A stretch of DNA of 64,000 nt from Nelumbo lutea (GCA_022828595.1 JAKGHH010000007.1:37572356-37636355); one strand, 5' to 3'; positions 34,089 through 47,179 are shown, counted from the first letter of the stretch. Numbers and translations are program-made. Notes: a model not told the origin generated them from the sequence alone.

Positions 34089-34401
34089 AATTGCAAAGGC
34101 TGTTGTGACCTAATGAATTCCAAAAACTGTCCCAACACGGTTATATTGTGATATGGTCTATACATCTCATAATAAGATTGGGACCTACCATATGAATGAG
34201 ACCCACCATGCATGAGATGTGTGGATACGAATCATGACAAAATATTTTGGAATGGCTTTTTGTTAAAGGAGATATGGACTCGTCCAATTGTTTGAGTAGA
34301 ACCATAGACAATTTGAGTTCCAATGGAGATCACATTGGCTCCCTATAGTGCATGCCTCACATGTGCCCCAAGTAGAATTTGTGTATCATCCTATCAACCA
34401 A

Positions 34402-34724
34402 GGCCCTCGTTCACTTTTTCAGAAGTTACTTACCCGAGTAAGTATTTCCCAAGAAAGACTTACTCGGGTAAGTGTATTTACCCATGTTCTTTTATTTTCC
34501 AAGTAAAAAACCATTATTACAAGGGGCAATTTTGTTCCATTCAAGTGTTGTCAGCTTTTCCCCCATGTGAGAAAGTTATTTACCCACCTAGGAGACCTAA
34601 GGAAAATAATTTTCTATGGACCCCACATAAATCTAAAAACAGAACATGGGTATTTGGGTCAATGGGAACCAAAATCCCATCGACAAATGTTCCCCCTCTC
34701 AAAATACAAAAAACATACATGCCC
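34402..34724. mobile_element. Tourist-like (PIF/Harbinger) MITE, copy 1
   Basis: Ends GGCCCTCGTTCACTTTTTC and, inward from the right, GGGCATGTATG; flanks CAA and TAA. Inside, TTACCCGAGTAAGTATTTCC and GGTCAATGGGAACCAAAATC are family words also found at 50970, 52557, 56979 and 60528. Confidence 0.7.
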
Positions 34725-34848
34725 TAAAAGGCTACAGTGACAAGTGTGGCTTTGTTAATCTAAAAATTTGAGAGTTACAAAGAGTTTTCTCCCATTCTGA
34801 GATTGCCATAATGAAATTTTGATTAACTATTAATGCTACCTCTCCAAT

Positions 34849-34998
34849 CTACACCTATATATTAAAATGGAATGTGCCAAGCTGGCACTTTCCTTCTTTC
34901 TAGTTATTTCTAAGAAGTATTTATCTTTTTCCTTATTGTTTTTGATAAGCACTAATATTTTTTCTAGTTTTTTTTTTTGAAAATTTCTCATTTTAAAA
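34849..34998 (+). mobile_element. Possible Helitron 5' end fragment
   Basis: TCTACACCTATATATTAAAA near 34849 resembles the Helitron start TCTATACTATATATAAAAAT found at 34999. No own 3' end was identified. Confidence 0.35.
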
Positions 34999-36571
34999 TC
35001 TATACTATATATAAAAATGTGGATGCAGAGTGAATGTTTTTTTTGGATTAAAATTACACTCTATTTCTTTGTTTGAAGAAGAGTATAGAAGTCACTTAAT
35101 TACATCTTTAATGTCAATTTTATGGTTACTAAATTGCCCATATTTGTGTATTTAGTCAATCTCTAATTGTAAGGGTTGAAAATATTTCAATTATTACTTT
35201 GCACCTCATTTAATCCCCTCTCATTAAATCTTATACTTAAAGTATTAACTCTCATTTTCTATTATTAAATTATGTATTTAAGTTATTTTCATTAATAAAT
35301 TCTACTAATTAGATCTATGCCAATATTTTTAACAATATAAACCCATATATTTTTAAAACTGACTAAAAAACTAAACCATTCTTTATCCAAGTGGTGACTA
35401 GCTTCAACCATCCAAATCAAATTGATTAACTTATGAAGTCCTAGTTAGGTAATAAATTTTTGATAATATAAATAAATATAGAAAATTAAAAAAATGTAGA
35501 AGAATTAGACACATTTATGATATTTTTATTAATTAAATTAAAAACAAGTGTATTAAGAAATAATTATTTTATTAATAATGAAAATGAAATGCATAATTTA
35601 GAAATGACCATAAATGAAATTATTTTATTGTTAGGCAAAGATCAATAGTTTAACTTTTGGTTTAAATGCATTAACATTTAATGTCATAAATAAATAATAA
35701 AAATTAAAAAATTATAAAAATACAAAAATTTTGCAAAAAAAAAAAAAATTCAAGCACATGTATAATATCGTATAATTATCATATTAAACAAAAGTAAGTG
35801 TGACTTGTCAAAATTATTTTTACACAGAAATATAAAAAATTTATAGAAAAATTGGACACATCTATAATTCTACATTTACACTAATATTAAAAGTATGAAT
35901 AAAATTGTGAAGCTTTCTCTTGACAAAAATACTCAATTTTGAAGTTAGTCCCTATTTAATTGTGAGGTTTAAATTGTAAATTGAACTACTACTTTTCACC
36001 TTATTCAATTTCCGCTATTTAAATTTTAGAGATTTTTGATAAATGAACAAAAAAATATACACAAAAAAGATAAAAACAATACAAAAAGAAGATTTTAGCC
36101 AAGCAAGTAGGCCTATCAATGATATTTGAAATTTCACAACTCGATTCGATTATCACATATTTGGATGAAATTTTTATGTAATTCGATTTGGATTTTGTAA
36201 TTTGTATCTAATTAATAATAAATATATAAAATATAAAAATAAGAAATAAAAAATACATATTTATAAAAATTTTTGGACACATTATTACTATCATTATCAT
36301 CATCTAAAATTGCATGTGCAAAGCATGCAAAGAGTCTAGCCAAGCAAGTAGGCTTATCAATGATACTTGAAACTTCACAAATCAATCCGATTATCACATA
36401 TTTGGATGAGGTGTTTATGTAATCAGATTTGGATTTTGCAATCTGCATCTGATTAATAATAAAAATAAAAATTAAAAAATACATAAATTTTATAGAAAAT
36501 TTTGGATTCATTATTACTATCATTATCATCATCTAAAATTGCCATGTGCAATGCACGTGCACACTTACTAG
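34999..36571 (+). mobile_element. Non-autonomous Helitron
   Basis: Starts TCTATACTATATATAAAAAT, the common plant Helitron 5' end, preceded by A. Ends CTAG at 36568-36571 followed by T, about 12 bp after a small palindrome GTGCAATGCACGTGCAC. That is the TC...CTRR, A|T insertion pattern. No Rep/helicase coding. Its last 470 bp are a tandem duplication. Confidence 0.75.
36101..36571 (+). repeat. Tandem duplication of the Helitron 3' end
   Basis: About 236-bp units (36101-36336 and 36337-36571) both contain GCCAAGCAAGTAGGC, TCACATATTTGGATGA and TATCATTATCATCATCTAAA, and both end in a GCATG..palindrome then CTAG. Confidence 0.8.
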
Positions 36572-36749
36572 TTAAACAAAATAACTCAAGTGACAATAAG
36601 CTTTAAGACTTGTATCTCCTCTCGTTAACTCCCTCCTCTTTCTCATTAACTCCTTTAATTATTTCTTCTCATTAATTATGCCATTAATTCCCCCCTTCAA
36701 TAATTCATGCCATTAATTCTATTTCCTTTTCATTATTCCATTAAATTTC

Positions 36750-38251
36750 CTAAAATTAACTTTATCTATATCTATATCCATTTCAATGTAACTATAATTT
36801 TGTATACATTAGATATATCTATATTAAATTGTAGTTATTAATAAAAAATAATTATATTGAAATGTAGATATTTAATGAATTATTATTAGTCTAAATAATC
36901 TACTTCAATTTAAAAGATAATTAATTTTTAAGTTAATTAAATTTATATTTCAGAATGAATATTATTTAATTCGCTCAATAAATAAAACTAGTGTTTTAAA
37001 AATTGACTTGAAGGCTGAATAGTTTTTGCCTCTAGGTCATGGGTTAGTGATCCAATATCTAAATTGGACAAATCGAACCATGACACATCATCCATTTTTA
37101 TATGTATAGTATGAAATAATATAATTACATTGTGTGTGTATATTATTTTAGGTTCAATTTGTACCTTTTATTTGAACTTTGAGATCACAAATGTGTGTTT
37201 TTTTTTTTTTTTTGGTATTGTGGGGTTGCAAGGATTGTGAAAGGTTGCCTAAAATAAAAATGATCACCCCATAACTAAGAACAAAGTTAAGTCATTTAGA
37301 AGTTTTAAATACATAGTATATCATAATATATGACAAATGACTAGATCAAAAGGGCCAATGGTTCAATTGTCTAAGTTGAATGGGTTTTGACTACATCAAC
37401 AGTTTTGACAAAATAGTGGTTTTTAGGAAACTGAGAATTCTTATGATGCTTTATTCAATATTTTCAACTCATTGTTGACTTAGATAGTTAAACCATTCAA
37501 ACCAACAAGCGAACCCATTTCTAATTATGTGTTTTCTAAAACCTAATATTTTGTTGAAAACCGTTGATTTGGTCAAAACCCATTCAACATAGGCAGTTAA
37601 ACCATTGGCCCTTTTGATCCAGTCATTAAGTCATGGGTTACAACATATAATGAATTGAAAACTTTTAGAGTACTTAACTTTGTGCTTAGTTGTCTAATTG
37701 GGGTTATCTTTTTTTTGGGCAACTTTTCATGATCTTTACAACCCACTATAAAAAAAAAACTCATTTTGTGGTCTCAAATTTCAATTTTTGACTCTTTTAT
37801 TTATAAAAATTAAAACAAAAATAAATGTACAAATTGAACCTAAAAAAACATATATACTCACAACATATAATTATATTATATCATACTATATATACATATG
37901 GATGATGTGTCATGGTTTAATTTGTCTAACCCAGATAGTTGAACCATTGGCCCATGACCTATAGCAAAAACTATTCAGCCTCCAAGTCAATTTTTAAAAC
38001 ACTGATTTTATTTTTTGAGTGAATTAAATACTATTTATTCTAAAATATAAATTTCTTAATTAATTAACTTAAAAATAAATTCATTTAAATCGAAGTAGAA
38101 TATTTAGCCTAATAATATATCATTGAATATCTCCATTTCAATATACTTATTTTTTATTGATAATTATAATTTCATATAAATATATCTAATGTATATAAAC
38201 TATATTTAAATTGAAATGGATATAGATATAGATAAAGTTAATGAATTTTAG
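36750..38251. mobile_element. 1.5-kb foldback element with about 690-bp arms
   Basis: Sequence from 36750 (CTAAAATTAACTTTATCTAT) to about 37440 is the diverged reverse complement of about 37525-38251 (..ATAAAGTTAATGAATTTTAG). Matching inner landmarks include CATGACACATCATCC with GGATGATGTGTCATG, and AAAGGGCCAATGGTT with AACCATTGGCCCTTTT. CCATTAAAT/CCATTTAGT just outside may be a 9-bp duplication (7 of 9). No coding sequence. Confidence 0.8.
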
Positions 38252-40357
38252 TCCATTTAGTGTAGTAATGAAGAGGAGAGAGGCATTGCTCCAAGAGGTC
38301 CTCTCCGAAGCATTCTTGGGGATTGCCCTTTTGCCCATCATACAGGGGCCACTATTGAGGTGCTATGTATCCGGTTGGGTAAGGTTTATGAAGGATCCTG
38401 CTTGGATATGGCTTTTGGAGGAGGGTGGAGGCTCGGGTCTTGCTTTGGTTGGCCTCTATCAAGCTCTAGATATATTCGTGCAGTTTTACTCGGTTTACTA
38501 GTGCTTCAAGGGGAATGGCATTTGGTCCTTTTGCCACAACCACTAGGGCAAGGGCAGAGGAATGGGAGAGGTGGGGTGTTTGACCTGTGTTTCTCGTCGG
38601 GAAGGCTGACTTGTGGGTGTCTTGGTGCTGGGGGTTGGCTGGCTTTGGTATGGTGGTTCTAGGATGTACATAGGGTTGGATGGATGGGCCGGCTTGGGTA
38701 AAAGGAATGTTCTTGGGTGCGGTCGTGCTTTGTAGGAGCAACTTTAGCATTTGCCTCATCTTTTCTTTGCTTGTTGTCGCTCCATCTGGCTGAAGCTGTC
38801 TTTGAAGTTGTAAACTTTGTGGGATAGGAATTATATGTCTACATGGTCTCTCGACTCTAGGGGAACGGGGATTTCAATCTCTTCAATTTGGGTGTACTCT
38901 TCATTTTTATGAGCTCCTCTTGGATGAGAGAAATGTTGATTTTTCTAGTGGCCATCTATGTGATCAAGGTAACTAACTAGAGATTCTAATGTAGGTAAGA
39001 CGGTAAGGTAAGGGAAGTTGGTCTCCTTGAAAGACAGAGGATGGCTGGGAGTGTGTGAGGAGGACAAGCTTAACGTGATTGTAGGTGAAGGGAGAAGGCT
39101 AGGAGGCAAAGACTCTCTTAGTACTCTTGAGACGGATCTCTTGTGGAGACCTTCAAGTCTCTCCTCTTTACTAGAGAGACCATTGAGGCTATAACGAGAA
39201 ACATACAACAAGTGGCTTTTCTTATTTGGGAAACGAGATAATAATTCTTTGGATACCTAACAAGTAAACCCTATTGGGGATTTTGCCACATGTCCAATGA
39301 TGATCTTTTGGGATTGGGATTTCCCATCCCTTAGAACTGTTACGTGAACACGTTTTTAGATACAACCCTTCTATGCTTACATTCATGTGATGGGAATTAG
39401 GCTTCTTAGGAGACGACTTGGCTTGATGACGTAAGGCCATCATCGCTGCTCGTAAGGTATGCTCCATTGTTAGGGATCACGTAGCCATGAACGACATATA
39501 AAGAACATTGCAAGTATGCATGATTGTGTTCGTCATTCTTATGCGATTTCGAGTCATCACAAAGGTTTGTGATTGCGATTTTGTGGTGACTTTGATGACA
39601 AGTACAATGTTTATCATGGGTTCTATGGTGGTCACCTTTGTTTGATCATGATCTCGTCATAATCTTCGTGATGCTGATTTACATGTACTTACAACTGCAC
39701 AAAGTAGTTTACCACTTTCTCTTGGTAATTTACTACTTTGATTACTCCAACTTTAGAATACTTTGAGATTTTCAATTCAAAGGCTTGGGAATCAATCTTT
39801 TGGGCTTCCAAATATGGTTTTTCACATTCTTAATTCAATTAAAATATAGGAAAGCCTAAGAACCAAACTCAGCTTTAGCCCTTGGTCTCCATAGCAAGTT
39901 AATCAAGTATGGTTTCATTTAAGCCCATATTGTATATCTTGCACCCAGTTTACATTAAGTTCTAAAATGATGAAAACAATTTATGTACTTTAGAGCTTGA
40001 TGTTTTCCTTTGGTAGCAAATCTTCTTTGTTGATGGTGGTTAATGTCTTCACTTTTTAATTGAAAGCATCATCTTCTTTGGAGAATGTTGAACTGTCTTC
40101 ACTACGTTATAGAATCAACTACTCTTCCTTACCTCATTAAAAGGTTTTTCTTCATATTTGTTATGTACAAATGAGGGTTGCTAATTGTCATTTCTTGTCT
40201 CATGTGATAATTTCTTATTCATCCTTGTTAAGCTCAAATGAGGATTCAATTTTTGTAGGTACGCACTTGCTTTTCAAACCATTAGTACCCTCATAATCCC
40301 CTGTTGTGAAAATAACCAGCCTAATGAGAGTGCAATTGCTGAGAACACAAATACAAT
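38252..40357. other. About 2.1 kb with no recognised gene
   Basis: Composition is balanced at 38260-39480, and frames of 80-100 codons are open on both strands, but none shows a family motif. 39500-40350 is A+T-rich. It may be old retrotransposon sequence; I cannot support a call. Confidence 0.35.
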
Positions 40358-40790
40358 TGGGAGCTGATCTTTCACATTCTTTTTAGAATTTTAGGAGATC
40401 CTATTTCAAGAATTTTTTAGACATTTGTTTGCTGATCTTTTACAAAATTTCTTAAAAAATTTTGGGTATAATCTTTTAAAATTTTCAGACATTTAGGGCT
40501 GATCATTTATGAAACTTCTTTAGAATTTTGGGGGCTAATCTTTCATGAATTCTCTCCAAAATTTTGGAGGTTAATCTTTCAAAAATCCTTCAAACATTTG
40601 GGGGCTAATCTCTTATGAAATTTCTTAAGAACTTTGGGGGCTAATATTTCCAAAAATCCTTAGGCATTTGGGGACTAATCTTTTATGAAATTCCTTTAGA
40701 ATTTTTGGGGCTAATTTTTCAAAAATTATTCATAATCTTAAAAATAGTATAATTTTGGAAGCTTCATCTCTTTGATATTGTTCCCAAAAG
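40358..40790 (+). repeat. Degenerate tandem repeat, period about 42 bp (two half-units per 84 bp)
   Basis: GGGGGCTAATCTTTCAAAAA and GGGGCTAATCTCTTATGAAA alternate with ATTTCTTAAGAACTTT-type spacers, about ten times. Non-coding. Confidence 0.75.
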
Positions 40791-40981
40791 GGAGCTAATA
40801 GTCAATAGCAAAAGTTAAAAAATCACTGACCTAATTGTTGCTTAAGAATGGTCTTTTATCCATCATTTTGTATGGGCTAATGTGAGAGCGCATATGTGTT
40901 TATGGATCTCAGGGTGAGTTATTGACCGAGAACTCAAGATGAAGGTGATCTCGTCGAGCTGAGTAAGCCTCTAATGAGGAT

Positions 40982-42399
40982 CAAGGTTTAGAATTTTGAT
41001 ACGATACACTCGATATGGGTTGTATCATATCGTATCTTTGAAAAACAGATATGGGATACACATGGAAATTGGATGTATCATCTTTTTTTCATGCATATCA
41101 GACCCGTATTGGGGGTGTATCGGAGCATATCAGTAGCGTATCGACAAAAAAGATTCGGCAAAAAACTGAAAAAAAATAAAGGGAAAAAACAAGCTTATTT
41201 TCCCAGAAATAAGCATTCTTTCACCCCCAAATGACTCTAGAACTCCAATCCTCATTCCTAGAGTGATAGATTTGTAAAAATTTGCAAGAAACAAGTGTGA
41301 ATCGTTAATTTTTTTTGATTTTTTTTCAAAATTTGAAAAAATATGGCAAAAATAGGTAGGTTTTTTCAAATTTTTATAATATCTTGTGATTTCTTTTTTT
41401 CTTGAATGTTTAAACTTATGCTGATCTACATTTCTTACAATCAAAATCATATTTTTTGTGTTATTAATAAATTTATGGAAATTTCATGAAGATATTTAGG
41501 GAAATTATAAATTAATAAAAAAAATTGAAAATGTAATTTTTCTTTGCCTATAAAGACTAAATATGTTTTAGATCTATGGATTTATCTATCATATCCATAG
41601 AGCAATTGAAATTTCTTCTTTAGTTTTTTTTTATATTTTTAGAATTAAAAAATAAATAATAATTAATTATATCTTATCATTTGATCACAAAAATTGAATA
41701 TATTATAATTATGTGGATAATCTATCATATCGAAAAACCAATTGAAATTTGTTATTTAATAATTAAGTTTTTTTTTATATTTTTAGAATTAAAAATAAAT
41801 AAATATTTAATTATATTTTATCATTTGATCATAATGACTGAATATATTATAATTCTATGGATGATCTATCATATCCACAAAGCAATTGAAATTTCTTCTC
41901 TATTAACTATTTTTTGAATATATTATATAATGCTTATTTATTTTTTATAATCTATGAAAATGAATAATGAATAATAATTATTTAAATAATAAGTAATTAT
42001 TAATTATATTTTCATATAGAAGTTGTGCCAATGCATGTTTTATGCTTGGATAAGAGAGTTAGGTTTTTCCCATCCCATAAAACATTAAAACTTAAGAATT
42101 ATAATTTATAAATTATAGTTAAGCATAGGATTTTTAATGAAATTATAATTAACTACAATGTATTTATTCATAAAACCATTAAAATATATTAATTTAATGT
42201 ATATACACCTCATTGATGTCTTATATTTAGTGTTGTTGATGTATTTTTATGCTTTACTAAAGTATTTATTGTGTTTCCAAGCGTATTTATGCGTATCTTA
42301 GTTTTTCTCCGATACGCCTGCATATCTAAGGTGTATCTCAATATGTCTCTTAAAATTGCCTTTCCGACACACTTGACATTTCTGATACTTTGAACCTTG
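40982..42399. mobile_element. hAT-like element (CAAGGTTYARAA ends), 1.4 kb
   Basis: The perfect 8-bp repeat ATGAGGAT flanks it at 40974-40981 and 42400-42407. Ends are CAAGGTTTAGAATTTTGATAC and, inward from the right, CAAGGTTCAAAGTATCAG. Inside are GATAC-rich subterminal words and a tandem repeat. No transposase. Deletion derivatives of the family lie at about 55637-55706 and 56227-56406. Confidence 0.85.
41560..41915 (+). repeat. Internal tandem repeat of the hAT-like element
   Basis: Three units of about 140-155 bp share ATCTATCATATC.A.A.AGCAATTGAAATT and TTTATATTTTTAGAATTAAA, each A+T-rich. Confidence 0.7.
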
Positions 42400-42407
42400 A
42401 TGAGGAT

Positions 42408-42912
42408 ATCACAAAGAATAATCCTCACAAGGCTAAAAAAGAGCCTTTTTGGGGTCATGGTATTGCATTAGTAGGAGAAAATTGTAATCTTGGTAAACCG
42501 AGTGAGGTCCAATAATGTAGAGCTTAGGATCTCATGGATAGACCTTGAGAGATCAAAAGTCAATGAAAAACATGTAATCTCATTAAGTAGAACATTGCCA
42601 TGACCTTGCACCAAAGGGATCTTGTGCAAGACTCATATTGAGAAATTAGTATTTAAGAGTGTGCTTAGGGTGAAATGCATGACTGCATCAAGGAAACCAT
42701 GATTGGATATACCTGACATCCATGCAAATACATAGAATTCCTTGAGTGTCTCTAAAGAATTGTTTTAACAGCCTTGTGATCCTCTTCACATCTACTAGGG
42801 AGAAAAAGGTAGGATTTATTCCCCGTATGTTTGTTAATAGAAGGAAGATTTAGGAATATGCAAGCCCATGCATGTAGCATGGTTTCCCGATTCTATAAAT
42901 AGGGAGTGAGTA
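42408..42912 (+). other. Retrotransposon-like leader with TATA box
   Basis: CTATAAATAGGGAGTGAG at about 42894-42911 looks like an LTR core promoter. Taken with 40800-40973 and 43271-43430 (once the two hAT elements are removed) it may be one LTR, but its borders are not clear. No coding sequence. Confidence 0.35.
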
Positions 42913-43270
42913 TAAGAATGGCAGTGGGGCGGGGATAAAAGTGGTCCTCCATCCCCAATTCTTGATAGAGATTGTTTCCCCATGGGGACCCAAATCCTCA
43001 ATTTTTTTTTTGAAAAATAAATGTACTTAAAATAAGGAAAATTTTACAATATAAACAATATATTAAATTTATTTTGATATAAGGGAATAATATTTAATAT
43101 ATAATCATGGACAGGCGGGGTGGGACTTCATTCCTCATCCTTGACCCCGACCTTGGTCAGGGATCCCTATTAATCCCCATCCCCATCCCACTAAAGCAAT
43201 CCCCATCCCCGGCCTGATGGGGTCGGAGAAGTTGTGTACCCGATGGGTATGGGGAAAATTTCCCTCCCTA
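42913..43270. mobile_element. G-rich hAT-like element, second copy
   Basis: Starts TAAGAATGGCAGTGGGGCGG; the right end reads inward TAGGGAGGGAAATTTTCCCC. Flanks AGTGAGTA and GGTGAGGA match at 6 of 8. Repeated CCCCATCCC blocks as in the copy at 27426-28493. Confidence 0.7.
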
Positions 43271-43698
43271 GGTGAGGACCTTGGTGAAGGGATTTTACCT
43301 TGGGTATATTTTCCCATAATTCCCTTATGTTATGTGACTTTTCTCCCTTTGCTCTCTTCACCCTTAAGCATTCTTGATCCCAACTTCAAAACCTACAAAC
43401 CATCCTCACCCCGTTGGCTTACAAAAGGTTTTCTTCTGTAATGATGAAATTAGAGCAGTAACTTCACCCCCACACAATATTATAAACCAACTAATGTGCA
43501 AATGATTGGCACACAACATTTTGCTAACCACGTGCTTCGAAACTAATGTTTAAGGGTTCCTGACTCATTTTAGACCTACAATAGTAATAATTCCCACTTC
43601 CATTACTACATAATGAACAATGAGAAACCAACCACAAACCCCTTTTAGCATCATGTTTAGGGTTTATTTAACCTCTTTAACGCACATCATGATAGGGA

Positions 43699-43886
43699 CT
43701 TCCATTGTGGGAGCACCAGAGCAACTCTAGTACTAAATCAAACAAAGACTCTTATCATGGTGAATAATACCCATCATTTCCCATGACATCACACATTACA
43801 TTGACTATCCATTGTAGTGGGGGCTCCCATTGTGGGAGCATTCCAATAGCACTATTAGTCCCAATGGAGGGCTCCCATTGTGGGAG
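43699..43886. repeat. Three copies of the short palindrome CTCCCATTGTGGGAG
   Basis: Exact copies at 43824-43838 and 43872-43886, one with a single change at 43699-43713. Each can pair CTCCCA with TGGGAG around TTG. No coding context. Confidence 0.8.
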
Positions 43887-44172
43887 ATCTTTAGAACAAC
43901 TTCTACAATTGCACTACAAAATACTATCTTACTCACAAAAATAGTTTTGTTAGTATTAAGGGGTTACAATACGGGAAACAAATCCAAAATGATAGACCCA
44001 ATTCTCAAATACTTGTTTACTGATAAAATACTTCTATCAGTAAAGGGTTAATGTTGAAGGATGCGATCAACAATCACATGTTGCATGAGATGCAATGGAG
44101 ACCTTAAATGATTATATCTCTTGATATAAAGTGCAATAAGAGTCATTCGTGTTGTATCATGACACACAAAAC

Positions 44173-45702
44173 TATTAGACAGTGTATGCCCTTATCTCCA
44201 ATCAGACTGATGTATACTGAGATTTATGAATTAATAAAATCAGATTATTGTTGTCTTATGTTTTTTATTGGTGTGTTTCTATGAACTACCTCTTAAACTA
44301 GAAACTTGTGAGGCTTATGTTAGTTTAGAAAGTTCTCAATTGTTGGATAAACTTGGGGAGTTTATCTTGACAAGGTTGACATTGATGTGTTGTCGAAATG
44401 GTGGAGCAACTTTTCTCAATTACTGGGGTTAGACCCTAACTACAATTAGTGGGTGTTTGTAAAAAACACAAAACATGGGTCAATTTGTAGCTATGCCTTG
44501 GACCTTAAAGATAGATTGTCAAAACTGAAAATTTGCACTTAACCCCAAACTTAACAATGATACTGCGCAGAGTCTTGGATTAGGTTGCTTTTGATATGCC
44601 AATCAATGAGTCCCTCTTGGGTTAAATACTTGGATATGTTGAAACAATTCAGAATATTACCTGAGTGGGTGATCATTGTGATAGGATTGACCCCTTTGTG
44701 AGACAAAAAAAAAAAAAATAATAATAATATCAGGGTGCACCTCTTTGATGGAAACCTAATGGATAGTGTTTGATCATTTTTGGTTGAGAGGTTAAGAGCA
44801 AAAGACCATTAAAGGGCTGAAACCTAATGCGCTTTATCTTATATTAATCCACTATCCATGGGATTCATAGGGTGATTTAAACCAAGGATCACTTGGACTT
44901 AAGTGTTGGGCCCATATTAAGCCCAAGTTGATTGGCACACGGGTTCATTGGGGTACTTAATGAATTTGGCCCATGTGCATTCTAGCTTGGGCCTAACCCA
45001 TATGGACTGATACAAGACTTTTGTGGGTCCACACCAATATTATTCAAGCCCAATATTGTTATTGAAATACTTAAGTAATGGGCTTTTGGCCCATTAGTTA
45101 GTTAGACTAGGCATATTTGTGCAATGAGTCGAATATGGGTATAGATCTTCATAGTATCTAATGTAACTAGAAGCCTATACAAATTAAATTTGGATAGTCC
45201 TAATTACATTAGGATTGGGATCTATATATAAGAGTTAAGAGGTAGAGATCGACCACTACTAGTGCACCTCATTCTTGCACCTTTCTCTTTACTCTTTTGC
45301 TAACAAAAAACCCTATTTCAACCTACCCTTGAGAAGCTTGCTTTGTCTTTTTTTTTTTTTTGCATTGTTTTCTCCTATAAAACATTAGAAAATTGAAGTG
45401 GTTTGCAACTACAAATATTCAAACAAGTTGGAAAGGGAAATCGATTGAAACTAGTTGCAAGTTTGGCCTGTTCACATAAATCACACCATCTTTAGTTAAG
45501 AGGATGATTTGAGCTTGGATTTTCATTGTGAACCATCATGTAGGAGCTGCACTCTATGGTCTCCATATTAAGTATACTCATATTTTATTTTGAAATCAAA
45601 TCTCATTCAATATAATGCTAGATTGATCCTACCAGAATTCGACTATCTAAATTTAAGGAGTTCAATTCTCGAGATTAAAAAATTTTTGAAATTCGGCCAA
45701 CA
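44173..45702 (+). mobile_element. Solo LTR of the copia family seen at 18939
   Basis: Starts TATTAGACAGTGTATGCCCT (first copy TGTTAGACAG..TGTATGCCCT) and ends near AATTTTTGAAATTCGGCCAA. Shared inner blocks include GGTTGACATTGATGTG-like sequence and GATATGCCAATCAATGAG. No internal copia sequence is attached on either side; no clear 5-bp duplication was found. Confidence 0.7.
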
Positions 45703-45867
45703 AACCCTAGCTAGTTCGACCTATATACTAATGTAACTGTCCATTTCAACAAATACTTAGTTTCTCAATAAAGAACTTTTCCAAATACACAAAGCACAAA
45801 CTCTTGGCTTAGTGTTTAGCTAAGATCACAAATCATCAAGGCACATTTACATCCAAATCTAGGAAAG

Positions 45868-46255
45868 GGTGTCATGCTCTGTGCCCTCATGTGCATGCAC
45901 TAGGAAAGGGTGTGAGCTCAAGTACGTGGTAGCACCCCGACTAGTCCAGATGGTGTGAATCAGGTCAACCTTCTAGAAGAAAGTCCAAAGAGAAGCTTTT
46001 TGGAAGGAAAAGACCCCTAGGGAATCTATAAATAGGGGGGCCTCTAAAGAGATCTAGACACAGATTCCTTCATACCTTTTTCTTGTGTTCTTAAGGCAAA
46101 TCTGTTCATGCTCCTAGAGACTCTTCTCATTTCAGTATCCCTTTTCCCTTCTTTTTACAATCTCTGATCCCCTTTATGGAGTGCCATTTGTCATTTTCAG
46201 GAAAAGACCCTCATTGTGCCGATCTAGACATACCTACAACTATAGTACATTGGTG
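45868..46255 (+). promoter_or_regulatory. Possible gypsy LTR remnant with TATA box
   Basis: CTATAAATAGGGGGGCCTC at 46027-46045, then a C/T-rich stretch and the end ..TATAGTACATTGGTGCTAG. An LTR ending in ACA followed by TTGGTGC-type primer-site sequence is common in plant gypsy elements. No partner LTR or gag is present. Confidence 0.35.
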
Positions 46256-46578
46256 CTAGTATCTAATATTGTAACATTGAAACGAGACATAAACTTAAAA
46301 TGCTATCTAGTTTATAATTTTACTAGCTAACACCTGTTCAAATTGTGAAAATAATAAATGGAGACCGAAAAAGATTCTATTTCAAGTCTTACAACATTAT
46401 TGGTGGTTGTTACATCAGATGGGGAGATGAAACTATAAAGCAAGTTCTAAAACAAAGGGAATAAAAAATTTTAAATTGTACAATAAAACTAAACAAAAGA
46501 GGAGACGAGGTAGGTGACTAAGGCCATATTTGGTTTGTTGCCACATGCCTCATTTTTTCAATTCTTAATAATTTTGGG

Positions 46579-46801
46579 CATGGTTTTTAAAATTGAACTT
46601 TCAAATGGTTTTAAACGATTGGCCCATTCTGACAAAAAAATAAAAAAAATTAAAAAATTGAAAAACAGTCAAAACTGTTCGAACGGTTAATCAGCCGGTT
46701 CAGTGATTTGCTGACCAAAATCAACAGTTTTGGGGGAAAATAGAACCGGTCAGATGATCGATTCCCAGTTTTTCTGGTCCGGTTCGATTTTGAAAACCAT
46801 G
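46579..46801. mobile_element. hAT MITE (CATGGTTTT ends) with perfect 8-bp duplication
   Basis: Ends CATGGTTTTTAAAAT and, inward from the right, CATGGTTTTCAAAATCG. ATTTTGGG lies directly on both sides (46571-46578, 46802-46809). This single copy fixes the ends of the family that forms the triple repeat at 30285-31182. Confidence 0.9.
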
Positions 46802-46809
46802 ATTTTGGG

Positions 46810-47179
46810 TAAGAATGGGCAAGAATGAAAATAGAGGCAGTCTATAGCATGAAAAATAATCTGTTGTAGGCTGTCCATTCTCATTTGGTTCATGATCTCT
46901 TCAACTTGTGATTTCTGTTTCTCTCGCTGGTGCATGTTCTCAAGCTTGCGAATCAAACCACTGAAGTAACGTTACCTTGTTTCAACAACGCTACTTCTTG
47001 TTTAAGCAAAATGAATTCTCTCCTCCCGGATAATCCGACATGAATCAAATGAGTTTCCCATCGTCACATCTTTTAACCCAATTAACTACTTTATTGGCCC
47101 AAGCAGAAGACATAATCCCACAGTTAGAGAGGTTAAATAATCAATTCATTCTCACATCAACAAAACGTCCCTAGTTTAA
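46810..47179. other. Sequence upstream of the PPR pseudogene
   Basis: A short charged minus-strand frame (46801-46956) has no recognised family. The rest may be former 5' flank of the PPR gene. Confidence 0.3.

Noticed and set aside
38241..39467. Several frames of 80-100 codons on both strands
   Set aside because: They overlap each other and have no family motif; GC is moderate, so such frames are expected by chance.
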